Shown: piece after piece, positions 36,762 through 45,891 of the stretch
Position numbering within the stretch: the first letter of the stretch is position 1
Layout of the letters: each line of letters starts with the position of its first letter
Origin: Thermoleophilia bacterium
Lineage (GTDB): Bacteria > Actinomycetota > Thermoleophilia > Solirubrobacterales > 70-9
Length of the DNA: 64,000 bases
Assembly (NCBI GenBank): GCA_016650125.1
Contig: JAENWT010000006.1
Coordinates: forward strand, 78,501 to 142,500
Direction of reading: 5' to 3'
Translations under genes and position numbers: made by a program
Notes under the pieces: model-generated
What the model saw: only the letters and a program-made list of their open reading frames with translations
Told to the model about the DNA's origin: nothing
Databases searched by the model: none

Positions 36762-38365
36762 GAAAAGTAATCCTCATAGTGATCGCCATCCTTGTCGTGA
36801 TCGCGGCCTTCCTGCTGCTCAGGAGCTGTGGTGACGACGCCGGGGCCTACAAGGTCAGGGCCGTCTTCGACAACGGCGCCTTCGTGGTGCCGGGTGAAGA
36901 CGTTCGTGTGGCCGGCGCCAACGTCGGCAGCGTCGATTCGATCGACGTTTCGATGCCCGACGAAGTCGTCAGCTCCGATCCCGAAGACGAGGTCCAGCCC
37001 GGCAAGGCGATCATCGTCCTGAACATCACCGACAAGGGCTTCCAGGACTTCCGCGACAACGCCTCCTGCCTGATCCGGCCGCAGTCGCTGATCGGCGAGA
37101 AATTCATCGACTGCTCGGTCACCGAACCGCGCCCGTCCGGCACCGAGGCGCCGCCGGAGCTCACCGAGATCCCGGACGGCGATCCCGGCGCCGGCCAGCA
37201 CCTGCTGCCGCTCGAGAACAACGGCAAGTCGGTCGACCAGGACCTGATCACCAACATTTACCGCCTGCCATACGCCCAGCGCTTCCGCATCATCCTCAAC
37301 GAACTCGGCGCCGGTCTGGCCACTCGCGGGCCTGAGCTGCGGGAGACGATCACCCGCGCCAACCCGGCCCTGATGCAGGTCAACAAGGTCCTGAAGATCC
37401 TCGCGTCCCAGAACAAGCGCCTGGCCGAACTCGCCAGGAATGGCGACAAAAACCTGACCCAGCTGGCCGCGAAGCGCAAGAACCTCGTCGGGTTCTTCAG
37501 GAGCGCCGGTTCCGCGGCCGGCGCCACCGCCGAGCGCGGCGATGACCTCGAAGGCAACCTGCGTGAGCTGCCACAGACCCTGCGTGAGCTGCGCGCGACC
37601 TTCAACGCGCTCGGCACCTTCTCCACGGCCGCCAAGCCGGTCTTTGATTCGCTACGCCCGAATGTCAAGCAGATTTCCGAGGTCACGACCAAGCTGAAGC
37701 CGTTTGCCGAAGCGACCGAGATCTCGCTCGACAGCCTCGGTCGCGCGACCCGCACCGCGGGTCCCGACCTGATCGCTTCGCGACCGATCATCCAGAAGCT
37801 CGGCAAGCAGGCCCGCACCGGCAAACAGCCCGCGACCGACCTCAACTTCCTGCTCTCGAGCACCCGTCAGAACGGCGGGTTCAAGAACTTCATGAAGTTC
37901 ATCTACGGTTCTGGCAGCAGCCTCAATGGCTACGACCAGTACGGCCACTACCAGCGCACGAACGTGGTCGTCACCCCCTGCACCGAGTACCAGACCCAAA
38001 CCGTCATCCCTGTTTGTAACGCCAGCTGGACCGATGAGCGCGATCGACCCCCGGAAGAAGCCCTGGATGCCCTGCCGGACATCTCCGCCCTTGGCGACAG
38101 TCTTGAAGACACAACAGGCGCGAGTGGCGACACCGGCGCAACTGATGGCGCCGGGACGACCGGACCTAGCGGGCTCACCGGTGACACCGATACGACCGAT
38201 GCGTTCGAAGGCGCGGACGCGCTGCCCGGCGCCCTGAGCGATCCGGACGCCGGCACCACCGGTGACACGGGCGACACGAACGACCCGCGCGGGAACAAGT
38301 ACCAGCGCAAGCAGCGCGCGATGAACTCGCGCATGGCCATCCTCGACTACCTCTTGAGCCGATGA
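36758..38365 (+). CDS. Mce/MlaD-family protein 2 of 6, with collagen-like tail
   Basis: 535 residues. Membrane anchor VILIVIAILVVIAAFLLLRSC with a Cys directly after, MlaD domain (KVRAVFDNGAFVVPGEDVRV, NVGSVDSIDVS), helical middle (TRGPELRETITRANPALMQV). The last ~100 residues are low-complexity Gly-Xaa-Thr/Asp runs (GDTGATDGAGTTGPSGLTG) resembling bacterial collagen-like sequence. GTG start within the previous stop. The tail is absent from typical mycobacterial Mce proteins and may form an outward spacer. Confidence 0.88.
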   Translation: MRKVILIVIAILVVIAAFLLLRSCGDDAGAYKVRAVFDNGAFVVPGEDVRVAGANVGSVDSIDVSMPDEVVSSDPEDEVQPGKAIIVLNITDKGFQDFRDNASCLIRPQSLIGEKFIDCSVTEPRPSGTEAPPELTEIPDGDPGAGQHLLPLENNGKSVDQDLITNIYRLPYAQRFRIILNELGAGLATRGPELRETITRANPALMQVNKVLKILASQNKRLAELARNGDKNLTQLAAKRKNLVGFFRSAGSAAGATAERGDDLEGNLRELPQTLRELRATFNALGTFSTAAKPVFDSLRPNVKQISEVTTKLKPFAEATEISLDSLGRATRTAGPDLIASRPIIQKLGKQARTGKQPATDLNFLLSSTRQNGGFKNFMKFIYGSGSSLNGYDQYGHYQRTNVVVTPCTEYQTQTVIPVCNASWTDERDRPPEEALDALPDISALGDSLEDTTGASGDTGATDGAGTTGPSGLTGDTDTTDAFEGADALPGALSDPDAGTTGDTGDTNDPRGNKYQRKQRAMNSRMAILDYLLSR

Positions 38366-39801
38366 AGAAGAACCGCCGACAGTCAAGGATCTCCCAGAAC
38401 CCGATGCTTGTGGGTGCGGTGACCGCGGTCATCCTCGTGGTCGGTGTCTTCTTCTCTTACAACGCGAACACCGGCCTGCCATTCGTCCCGGTCTACAACG
38501 TCAAGGTTGAACTGCCCAGCGGCCAGTCCCTGGTCAAGGGCAACGAGGTCCGGATCGCCGGCGTCCGGGTCGGTGTGATCAAATCGGTCACCGCCGATCA
38601 GCTCGCCGACGGCGAGACCGTCGCCAAGCTCGACCTGAATCTCGACAAGAGCGTCCAGCCGATCCCCGAGAACTCGACGATTACTGTGCGCCAGCGTTCG
38701 GCCCTCGGCCTCAAGTATCTGCTGCTCACCCCGGGCGATTCGCCTGAAGGCCTGCCGGCCGGCGGAACCCTCGGCCCGAGCCAGCTGAAGCCGGAAGCGG
38801 TAGATCCGGACGAAGTCTTCAACATGTTCCAGAAGCCGGTCCGTATCGCGCTTCAGCAGAACCTGGCCGAATACGGCGGCGTCTTCGCCGCTCGCGGCGG
38901 AGCGATCAACGAGATCCTCGGTCAGCTGCCGCCGCTGCTGGCGCTGGCCGAACCGGTGACCAGGAACCTGTCGTCGAAGGAGACCGACCTCGACGGCTTC
39001 ATTCGTGGCCTCAGTCAGGCGGCGGCAGAGGTTGCCCCGGTGGCCGAAACTCAGGCCAGCATGTTCGTCGCGCTCGATACGACCTTCACCGCGCTGGCCG
39101 AAATCGCGCGTCCCTACTGGCAGGACTCGATCACCGAGGGACTCCAGACCCAGCTCACGACCCAGATCGAAGCGCCGCGGATCCGGCCCTTCCTTTATGC
39201 ATCCGCCCGCTTTGCCACGGCCCTCCAGCCCGGCGCCGAAGCACTCGGCAAGAGCGCTCCGATCGTCAACTCCTCACTCGACCTCGGCATCCCCGTCCTG
39301 CGTTCGTCGCCGAAGCTGAACAACGAGCTTGCCCCGACAGCCCGATCGCTCCGCCAGTTCGGAGAGAGCGCGGTCGTCAATACAGGCCTCGACACCCTGA
39401 TCGAGACCAACCAGATCCTGAAACCGCTGCTGGCCCACGTGGCACCCGCGCAGAACACCTGCAACTACCTGTCCCTGCTGCTGCGAAACGCCGCGGACTT
39501 CACGTCGGTCGGCGATGGCACCAACCGCTGGGTGCGGGCGGTCAGCGTGCTGCCGCCGGTCCCGCCGAACGGCGAAGGCCTGCCGGCCGCCAGTCCGGCG
39601 AACGGCGGCGACGCGAGACAGAAGAGCTTCCTGCACACGAATCCGTACCCGTACACGGCTTCGCCCGGACAGCCGCGTGCCTGCGCCGCCGGCAACGAGG
39701 TCTACGCCTTCGCCACTCAGGTGATCGGCAACAGCAACCTCTCGGCCGAACCCCTGAAGACCTTCGGCCAGACGAAAAAACAGCTGAACTGGGGCAAGTG
39801 A
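38362..39801 (+). CDS. Mce/MlaD-family protein 3 of 6
   Basis: 479 residues. N-terminal NPMLVGAVTAVILVVGVFFS helix, MlaD domain (YNVKVELPSGQSLVKGNEVR, GVRVGVIKSV, QRSALGLKYLLLTPG), then a helical region with repeated short hydrophobic heptads and a C-terminal ~90-residue segment with Cys at NTCNYLSLLLRN. ATGA overlap with gene 2. Part of the presumed hetero-hexameric lipid tube. Confidence 0.88.
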   Translation: MKKNRRQSRISQNPMLVGAVTAVILVVGVFFSYNANTGLPFVPVYNVKVELPSGQSLVKGNEVRIAGVRVGVIKSVTADQLADGETVAKLDLNLDKSVQPIPENSTITVRQRSALGLKYLLLTPGDSPEGLPAGGTLGPSQLKPEAVDPDEVFNMFQKPVRIALQQNLAEYGGVFAARGGAINEILGQLPPLLALAEPVTRNLSSKETDLDGFIRGLSQAAAEVAPVAETQASMFVALDTTFTALAEIARPYWQDSITEGLQTQLTTQIEAPRIRPFLYASARFATALQPGAEALGKSAPIVNSSLDLGIPVLRSSPKLNNELAPTARSLRQFGESAVVNTGLDTLIETNQILKPLLAHVAPAQNTCNYLSLLLRNAADFTSVGDGTNRWVRAVSVLPPVPPNGEGLPAASPANGGDARQKSFLHTNPYPYTASPGQPRACAAGNEVYAFATQVIGNSNLSAEPLKTFGQTKKQLNWGK

Positions 39802-41309
39802 TGGAGCACAAGCGCAAAGTCTCCAGATACAACCAGCAGTTCTTCCGGGACTGGGGTGGGGCCGGCCCGATGACTTTCGGCGTGATCGCCGTGCTGCTCG
39901 TCGCGCTCGGTATGTACCTCGCTTTCACCAAGTCGATCCCGTTCACCAGCCCCGGTTATGAAGTCAAGGCGACCTTCGGCAATGCGGTCAACATCGCGAT
40001 CAAGTCGCCGGTGCGCATCGCCGGTGTCAACGTCGGCAAAGTGACCAAAAAGGAAGGCGCCGGCAACAACACCGTCGTTTCGTTCACGGTCGATCCGGAA
40101 GGGCGGCCGATCCACGAAGACGCCAGCGCCCAGATCCGGCCGCGCCTCTTCCTCGAAGGCAACTGGTTCATCGACCTCGACCCCGGCACGCCGGGCTCTC
40201 CGGAGATCGACGAGGACGGCACGATCCCGATTGCCCGGACTTCGACCAGCGTGCAGATCGGTGACGTCCTGCGCACGCTCCAGATCCCCGAGCGGGCGAA
40301 CATCCAGAAGCTGCTGGTCGGGCTCGGCACCGGGCTCAACAAGAAGCCCACGGCCGAGCAGGACCTGACCTTCGAGCCTTCGGTCCAGGGCCTCAGCGGC
40401 GGCGAGGCCCTGAACGTCGCCTACCAGAGCGGCGAAGAAGCGGCCCGCGGTACGGCGGTCGTGGCCGAGGCGACGCTCGGCGAGGGGCCGAACGACCTCG
40501 GCAACCTGCTGCGCGGCCTGAGCCGGGTTACGGCCAAGGTCAACCAGCGCGGCGACGACCTGCAGGGCTTCATCCGGAACTTCGAGGTCTTTACCGGTGC
40601 CCTGGCGGCCGAGTCGAACAACCTCGGGTTGACGATCCAGGAGCTCGGACCCACCCTGCAGACCGCCCGGGTCTCGTTGGCCAGCCTCAACGCCGCCCTG
40701 CCTGCGCTGCGCGGATTCGCGATTGCGATCACCCCCGGCTTCAACGAGATTCCGCGGACGATCCGCGTGGCCACGCCCTTTACCAACCAGGTCAAGGCAC
40801 TGCTGACCAAGCGTGAACTCGGCGGCCTGGCCAAGATCGCCAAGCGCTCGACGCCGGCTTCCGCCAAGTCGATCAACGCAACCCTGTTGCTGCTGCCGCA
40901 ACTGCGCAACGTCGCGCTCTGCGTCGCCGAGAACATCGTGCCGACCGGCGACCAGGTGATCCAGGACGGATCACTCGGCAACGGACAGGCGGCAAGTCGC
41001 GAATTCCTCTATTCCACGGTCGGTGCTGCCGGCGCGACCCAGTCCTTCGACGCCAACGGCCCCCTGACCCGGTTCCAGGTCGGTGGCGGCCCCGTCTCGG
41101 TCAAGATGAACGACCCGCTTTACCCCGGAAACTCGAACTTCGAAACGCTTTATGGCCGTACGGAGACGCCGCCTCTCGGTACTACTCCGTCCGACAACGG
41201 GCAGCCGCCACTCGTCGGCAACCAGCTCTGCCACAACCAGGACGTGCCTGACCTGAACGGCGAGAACGCCCAGCCCGGTGCCCCGAGCCCCGCGACGTAC
41301 ACACCATGA
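39798..41309 (+). CDS. Mce/MlaD-family protein 4 of 6
   Basis: 503 residues from the GTG at 39798 (an ATG at 39801 is the next codon and may be used instead). Membrane helix GVIAVLLVALGMYLAFTKSI, MlaD domain (YEVKATFGNAVNIAIKSPVR, GVNVGKVTKK, LFLEGNWFIDLDPG), then a long helical tail with Cys near RNVALCVAENI. Overlaps gene 3 (GTGA) and gene 5 (ATGA). Confidence 0.88.
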   Translation: MMEHKRKVSRYNQQFFRDWGGAGPMTFGVIAVLLVALGMYLAFTKSIPFTSPGYEVKATFGNAVNIAIKSPVRIAGVNVGKVTKKEGAGNNTVVSFTVDPEGRPIHEDASAQIRPRLFLEGNWFIDLDPGTPGSPEIDEDGTIPIARTSTSVQIGDVLRTLQIPERANIQKLLVGLGTGLNKKPTAEQDLTFEPSVQGLSGGEALNVAYQSGEEAARGTAVVAEATLGEGPNDLGNLLRGLSRVTAKVNQRGDDLQGFIRNFEVFTGALAAESNNLGLTIQELGPTLQTARVSLASLNAALPALRGFAIAITPGFNEIPRTIRVATPFTNQVKALLTKRELGGLAKIAKRSTPASAKSINATLLLLPQLRNVALCVAENIVPTGDQVIQDGSLGNGQAASREFLYSTVGAAGATQSFDANGPLTRFQVGGGPVSVKMNDPLYPGNSNFETLYGRTETPPLGTTPSDNGQPPLVGNQLCHNQDVPDLNGENAQPGAPSPATYTP

Positions 41310-42838
41310 AGCGCGCAATCAAGACCCACTACAAGGACTTCCTGGCGATCGCCGGGCTGATCGTGATTGCGCTCGCCGTGCTGCTGGTCATCCTCGCCAA
41401 CCAGAAGGCGGCCCTGCCTTCATGGGTGCCGGGAATGGGCCAGGACTTCTATTCGATCAACGCCGAATTCGAGACGGCCCAGGCGATCACCCCGGGCCAG
41501 GGTCAGGCCGCCGTGATCGCCGGCATCAACGTCGGCAAGGTCGGGGCCTCGAACCTCGACGACGGCGTCGCCAAGGTGCGGCTCGACATCGAGCCCAAGT
41601 ACAAGGACCTGCTGCACTCCGACGCCGAGTTCCTGCTGCGCCCGAAGACCGGCCTCAACGACATGGTGGTGGAGATCGATCCCGGCACCGAGGGCCCGCC
41701 GCCCGCGGAGGGCGAGACGCTGCCGCTGGCCCAGGGCCTGAGCAACGTGCAGCTCGACCAGTTCTTCGCCACGCTCGACGGCGACACGCAGGACTACCTG
41801 ACGCTGCTTCTGAACGGCGCCGGCGAAGGGCTCGACGGCAAGGGCGAGGACCTCTCGCAGGCACTCCGCCGCTTCGGACCTTTCGCCCAGTACACGGCCA
41901 AGCTGAACGGCAAGCTCGAAGAGCGCCGCAACAACATCAGTGGCGGGGTTCACGCCTTCAGCCAGATTGCCACCGAGCTCGGCAACAACGACGAAGCGGT
42001 CGCCGACTTCATCACCAACTCGAAGAACAACCTGCAGGCATACGCCAACGAGGAGGCATCGCTGCGCGAGGCGCTCCAGGAGTTCCCGTCGACCCTGACC
42101 GCGGCGCAGAGCGGCCTCTCCAAGTCGAACCAGCTCTCGCTGGTCCTGCGTCCGACCCTGCTCGGTTTGATCCCGGGCGCGAAGAACCTGAAGGGATCGC
42201 TCAAGGCGATCCAGCACCTGTCTGAAACCCAGACCGCGAACGTACGCGACAACATCCGGCCGTTCTCACGCAACGTACAGCCGGTCTTCCAGGACCTCTA
42301 CAAGACCAGCAAGCCCGCCGCGGTCACCACGACGCAGTTCAAGGGTGTGTTCAGCGAGTTCAACAAGCTCTTCAACCTGCTCGCTTACAACCCGGAAGGG
42401 GATGCTCAGGAAGGCTTCCTGTTCTGGGCCCCGTGGCTGGCCCACAACACGAATTCCTCAATCAATGCGCAGGATGCCTCCGGACCGGTCCGTCGCGGCA
42501 TCAGCAGCATCACCTGCAATACGTCGACGCAGGCTCAGTCCATCTCCACCGGCGTACCGCAGCTGCTGACCGCCTTCCGGCTCGCGCAGCTGCCGCCGCC
42601 GATCCTGCCGGAATACGGCGGCATTTGCCCGGATGGGATCTACAAGACCCCGACGGACCTGTTGCCGATCCCGACCAGCGGCCTGGTCTCCAATGACACC
42701 GACGGAGCCACCGGTGCCTTCGGTCCGACCGGCGACACCGGTGTGACCAGCGCCACGGTCCCGACCGGCCCGACCGGCGACACCGGCGGTACTGACACCG
42801 CCCCGACCGGCCCCACCGACACGACGGACACACCGTGA
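41306..42838 (+). CDS. Mce/MlaD-family protein 5 of 6, with collagen-like tail
   Basis: 510 residues. Helix FLAIAGLIVIALAVLLVILA, MlaD domain (YSINAEFETAQAITPGQGQA, GINVGKVGASN, LRPKTGLNDMVVEIDPG), helical tail (residues ~165-350), then a Cys-containing terminal part and ~50 residues of Gly-Xaa-Thr repeats (GPTGDTGVTSATVPTGPTG) at the end. Two of the six genes thus carry collagen-like tails. ATGA/GTGA overlaps on both sides. Confidence 0.88.
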   Translation: MKRAIKTHYKDFLAIAGLIVIALAVLLVILANQKAALPSWVPGMGQDFYSINAEFETAQAITPGQGQAAVIAGINVGKVGASNLDDGVAKVRLDIEPKYKDLLHSDAEFLLRPKTGLNDMVVEIDPGTEGPPPAEGETLPLAQGLSNVQLDQFFATLDGDTQDYLTLLLNGAGEGLDGKGEDLSQALRRFGPFAQYTAKLNGKLEERRNNISGGVHAFSQIATELGNNDEAVADFITNSKNNLQAYANEEASLREALQEFPSTLTAAQSGLSKSNQLSLVLRPTLLGLIPGAKNLKGSLKAIQHLSETQTANVRDNIRPFSRNVQPVFQDLYKTSKPAAVTTTQFKGVFSEFNKLFNLLAYNPEGDAQEGFLFWAPWLAHNTNSSINAQDASGPVRRGISSITCNTSTQAQSISTGVPQLLTAFRLAQLPPPILPEYGGICPDGIYKTPTDLLPIPTSGLVSNDTDGATGAFGPTGDTGVTSATVPTGPTGDTGGTDTAPTGPTDTTDTP

Positions 42839-44409
42839 ATAAACAGGCACCTTCAATAGGGCAGCTCATCACGATCGCCGGCTTCGCGCTGTCGTGCTTC
42901 GGCCTGCTGCTCTTCGTCTGGGTGGCCTTCGGCGGACCGACGCCGCTGGCCGCCAGTGGTTATCACCTGAAGATGCCGATGACCCAGATCGGCCAGCTCG
43001 CCGAGCAGTCGGAGGTCTCGATCTCCGGCGTCGGTGTCGGGCACGTGACCAAGGTCGAGCTCGGCGAGGGTGAACAGGCGGGCGAGGCGATCGTCACCCT
43101 GGAACTCGACCCTGAATTCGCCCCGGTGCCCGCCGACACCCGCGCCATCCTCCGCGCCAAGTCACTGCTCGGCGAGGCCTACATCGAACTTACCCCGGGC
43201 GACAAGCGCGACGGCATGCTCGAGGACGGCGACGAGTTGCCGCCGGCGCAGGTGGCGAAGTCGGTCCAGCTCGACGAGATTTTCCGGACCTTCGATCCGG
43301 TGACCCGCGAGGCGTTCAAGCGGAGTGCCATCGACAACTCGATCGCGGTGTATCGCCGTGGCGCGACGATCAACCAGGCCCTTGGCGTGCTGCCGGGGAC
43401 ACTCGGCTCGGTGACCGACGTGCTGACCGTTCTCAATGAAGAGGACAAGGACCTTTCGAAACTGATCCGGAACACCGGCGTCGTCTTTGACGCACTGAGC
43501 AAGCGCCAGGGTCAGCTCAGCGGCCTGATCCGGAACTCGAACACGGTCTTCTCGACCACCGCGGAGCGCCGGGTGGACCTCCAGAACTTCTTCCGCATCT
43601 TCCCGACCTTCCTGCGGGAATCGCGCGCCACACAGCAGAGGCTCGGGGACTTCGCCGCATTCGCCACTCCGATCACCAACAAGATGGTGCCGGTCGCCGA
43701 GCAGCTCTCACCGACCTTCGAGGCCTCGGCAGCGTTGGCACCGGTGAGCAAGCGCCTCTACCAGGGACTCAAGCCGATCATCCGCAAGGCGCCGAAGGCG
43801 TTCCCGTCGCTGCGCTCCTTCCTCGATGACGACGCGCCGCGACTCCTGGCCCGTGTGCCCGACTACTTCGCCGAGTTCAACCCATTCCTCCAGACCGCCT
43901 CGTACTACCGCAAGGAACTGGCGGCTTTCCTGGCGAACGCGGCCGCGGCAACCAACGCCGGAATTTCAACCGGTGACTCACCCAATGACCGCTTCATCCA
44001 TTACATCCGCGCCGGTGTCAACCTCAGTCCAAGCAGCGCCACGGCTTACCCGTCGCGCCTCACCTCGAGTCGTGCCAATCCGACCGTCGCATCAGGCGGC
44101 AACTCGAAGGTCGGCCGTCTCGAAGTCTTCGACGACGCCAACTGCGGTGCCGGCCTGAACGCGATCATCGCGCCCTGGTCGACTTTGACTCCGATCCAGC
44201 AGGCCCAGTACGCCAGCAACCTGCGATACCCCTACCTGCCGGAGCAGGTCGAGACGCAATACGACTCGGTCATCACCTACCCGTTCGCCGGGCAGAACCA
44301 GACGAACAACGTGCCGGCTCCCGGGTGCACGCAACAGGCTCCGTTCGAAGCGATCGGAGACACCTCGCAGCCCGATACTCAGTACCAGCACGTTTTTCGA
44401 GACCAATAG
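42835..44409 (+). CDS. Mce/MlaD-family protein 6 of 6
   Basis: 524 residues, GTG start inside the previous stop. Helix LITIAGFALSCFGLLLFVWV, MlaD domain (YHLKMPMTQIGQLAEQSEVS, GVGVGHVTKVEL, LRAKSLLGEAYIELTPG), long helical tail, C-terminal Cys pair (ANCGAGLNAI, APGCTQQAPF). Last gene of the operon; followed by a 133-bp gap with GC hairpins. Confidence 0.88.
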   Translation: MNKQAPSIGQLITIAGFALSCFGLLLFVWVAFGGPTPLAASGYHLKMPMTQIGQLAEQSEVSISGVGVGHVTKVELGEGEQAGEAIVTLELDPEFAPVPADTRAILRAKSLLGEAYIELTPGDKRDGMLEDGDELPPAQVAKSVQLDEIFRTFDPVTREAFKRSAIDNSIAVYRRGATINQALGVLPGTLGSVTDVLTVLNEEDKDLSKLIRNTGVVFDALSKRQGQLSGLIRNSNTVFSTTAERRVDLQNFFRIFPTFLRESRATQQRLGDFAAFATPITNKMVPVAEQLSPTFEASAALAPVSKRLYQGLKPIIRKAPKAFPSLRSFLDDDAPRLLARVPDYFAEFNPFLQTASYYRKELAAFLANAAAATNAGISTGDSPNDRFIHYIRAGVNLSPSSATAYPSRLTSSRANPTVASGGNSKVGRLEVFDDANCGAGLNAIIAPWSTLTPIQQAQYASNLRYPYLPEQVETQYDSVITYPFAGQNQTNNVPAPGCTQQAPFEAIGDTSQPDTQYQHVFRDQ

Positions 44410-44472
44410 CGCAACTCCAGAGCCGTTTCCGGGTTCTATTCATATAGGCTCCCGCAGACCACTCAGGGATTT

Positions 44473-44520
44473 GCGGGGGACCCCCGCTTCATCCGGGGGG
44501 GATGCGGGAAACCGCAGTTT
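44473..44520 (+). terminator. GC hairpins after the Mce operon
   Basis: GCGGG-GGACC-CCCGC at 44473-44487 and TGCGG-GAAA-CCGCA at 44503-44516 followed by GTTTT. The second has a GNRA loop and a short T-run. Could terminate Mce transcription or attenuate entry into the next gene. Confidence 0.45.
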
Positions 44521-44542
44521 TACCAATCAAACAGGAGAGATC

Positions 44543-45658
44543 ATGAAAAGACTTATCGCGATAGGCGCGAGCCTGGCTGTGGCAGCGACTGCGTCGCTGG
44601 CAATGGCGGGCGGCGCGAGCGCAACCGGAGAGGTCGCATCGTCGGCCCTCACCATGACCCCGCAGTCCGGCAGCCTTTTCACTGACGTGAAGAAGCCGGT
44701 CAATTGGCGCGTGGAAGTGAAGATCGAAGCTCCGTACCCGGCGAACCCCACGGTTCTGCCGATGAAGCGGGTCACCATCAAGTTTCCCCATGACATGAGC
44801 TTCAACCCTGATTCCGGCCAGACCGTCTGCCCGGACGACAAGGTCGGTCCCTCGCCGACCAACCTGAGTGTCCCGCCGGACACGGTCATCGCCCGTTGCC
44901 CGGATTCGGTGCTCGGTAACGGCACTGCCGGTCTCTACCTGGCACGGGCCAACAGCGCCAGCGGTCCGAACCTGAAGGATCCGGTTCTGATCGTATTCAA
45001 CGGTGGCAAAAACGCGCAGGGCCAGGCCGTACTCAAGATCTACGGTTACTCCGAGGGCACAGGCGCCGGGATCTATATGGAAGGCGCGCTGGTCAACGGC
45101 GAGCTCGACATCAAGATTCCGGTTCTCACGTTGGACTCCGCCGTCGGTGATTTCAACCTGAACATCCCCGGCTCAAACGCGGCGCAGGCCAACCGCCACG
45201 GCAAGGTCAAGGACTACGTTCAGACCACCTGCTCCACTGGTGAATGGCTGACCAACGCCACGTTCAGCCTCGGTACCCGTGCTGATGACGGCAGTAATAT
45301 CAGCCCGACCACTACCCTCGTGGCCCCCGAAAGCAAGACCGACTGCACCGGCAAGGCCGGAAGCAAGTTCGGATCGGTCAAGGTAAAGGGACCGGCCAGG
45401 GTCAAGAAGGGTAAGAAGGGCACCTACAAGGTGACCATCAAGAATGCCGGAGCAGCGACCATCAAAAACCTGAAGGTCACTGCCGGCGGCAAGGGCGTCA
45501 AGGGCAAGGCCGGCGGAGGCAGCCTCGCCAAGGGCAAGTCCAAGACAGTCAAGATCAAGGTCAAGTTCTCGAAGAAGGGCAAGATCAAGACGAAGTTCAA
45601 GGCGACGGGCTCAGGCGTAAAGGCCAAGACCGTCAGCAAGTCGGTCAAGGTCAAGTAA
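44543..45658 (+). CDS. Tandem secreted family, member 1
   Basis: 371 residues. Signal peptide MKRLIAIGASLAVAATAS... cleaved near GASA-TG. The N-terminal domain (~25-255) has conserved blocks PMKRVTIKFPHDMSFNPDS, VCPDDKVGPSPTNLSVPPDT, ARCPDSVLGNGTAGLYLA, FNGGKNAQGQ, IYGYSEGTGAGIYMEG and four Cys, likely two disulfides. The C-terminal ~100 residues are Lys/Val/Gly-rich beta sequence resembling a CARDB/DUF11-like Ig fold (GTYKVTIKNAGAATIKNLKV). No family recognised for the first domain. ATG 44543 follows AGGAGA. Closest to member 2; followed by its own terminator. Confidence 0.7.
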   Translation: MKRLIAIGASLAVAATASLAMAGGASATGEVASSALTMTPQSGSLFTDVKKPVNWRVEVKIEAPYPANPTVLPMKRVTIKFPHDMSFNPDSGQTVCPDDKVGPSPTNLSVPPDTVIARCPDSVLGNGTAGLYLARANSASGPNLKDPVLIVFNGGKNAQGQAVLKIYGYSEGTGAGIYMEGALVNGELDIKIPVLTLDSAVGDFNLNIPGSNAAQANRHGKVKDYVQTTCSTGEWLTNATFSLGTRADDGSNISPTTTLVAPESKTDCTGKAGSKFGSVKVKGPARVKKGKKGTYKVTIKNAGAATIKNLKVTAGGKGVKGKAGGGSLAKGKSKTVKIKVKFSKKGKIKTKFKATGSGVKAKTVSKSVKVK

Positions 45659-45681
45659 ACCTGGACCGAAGTAGCTGATTC

Positions 45682-45713
45682 AAAGGGCGGCCCTCCGGGG
45701 TCGCCCTTTTTCT
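45682..45713 (+). terminator. Rho-independent terminator after member 1
   Basis: Stem AAAGGGCG/CGCCCTTT with the inner stretch GCCCTCCGGGGT and a following TTT run. Confidence 0.85.
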
Positions 45714-45741
45714 CGCATTCTCCGAAAAGCGGGATTCGCAC

Positions 45742-45771
45742 TTGACAAGCGGGATGAATGGGTATTAGCTA
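45742..45771 (+). promoter_or_regulatory. Sigma-70-type promoter of member 2
   Basis: TTGACA at 45742-45747, 18 nt, then TAGCTA at 45766-45771 (or TTAGCT with 17). The best -35 match in the window, giving a ~110-nt leader. Confidence 0.65.
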
Positions 45772-45865
45772 TACCGGTCGGGAGAATTTTCATGTTTGAC
45801 CGGTAGGTCAGGCGTGTATAGGTGTTCGTTAAGCAGACACATGAGTTCATAAAGCAGATACATGA
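45772..45865 (+). promoter_or_regulatory. Leader with hairpin and 21-bp-spaced direct repeats
   Basis: CCGGTC (about 45774-45779) pairs with GACCGG (about 45798-45803). Then AAGCAGACACATGA (45831-45844) repeats as AAGCAGATACATGA (45852-45865), exactly 21 bp apart, two helical turns. It looks like tandem binding sites or an RNA-level control site. Confidence 0.5.
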
Positions 45866-45891
45866 CCAGATTCACTCTTGGAGGAGAGAAG

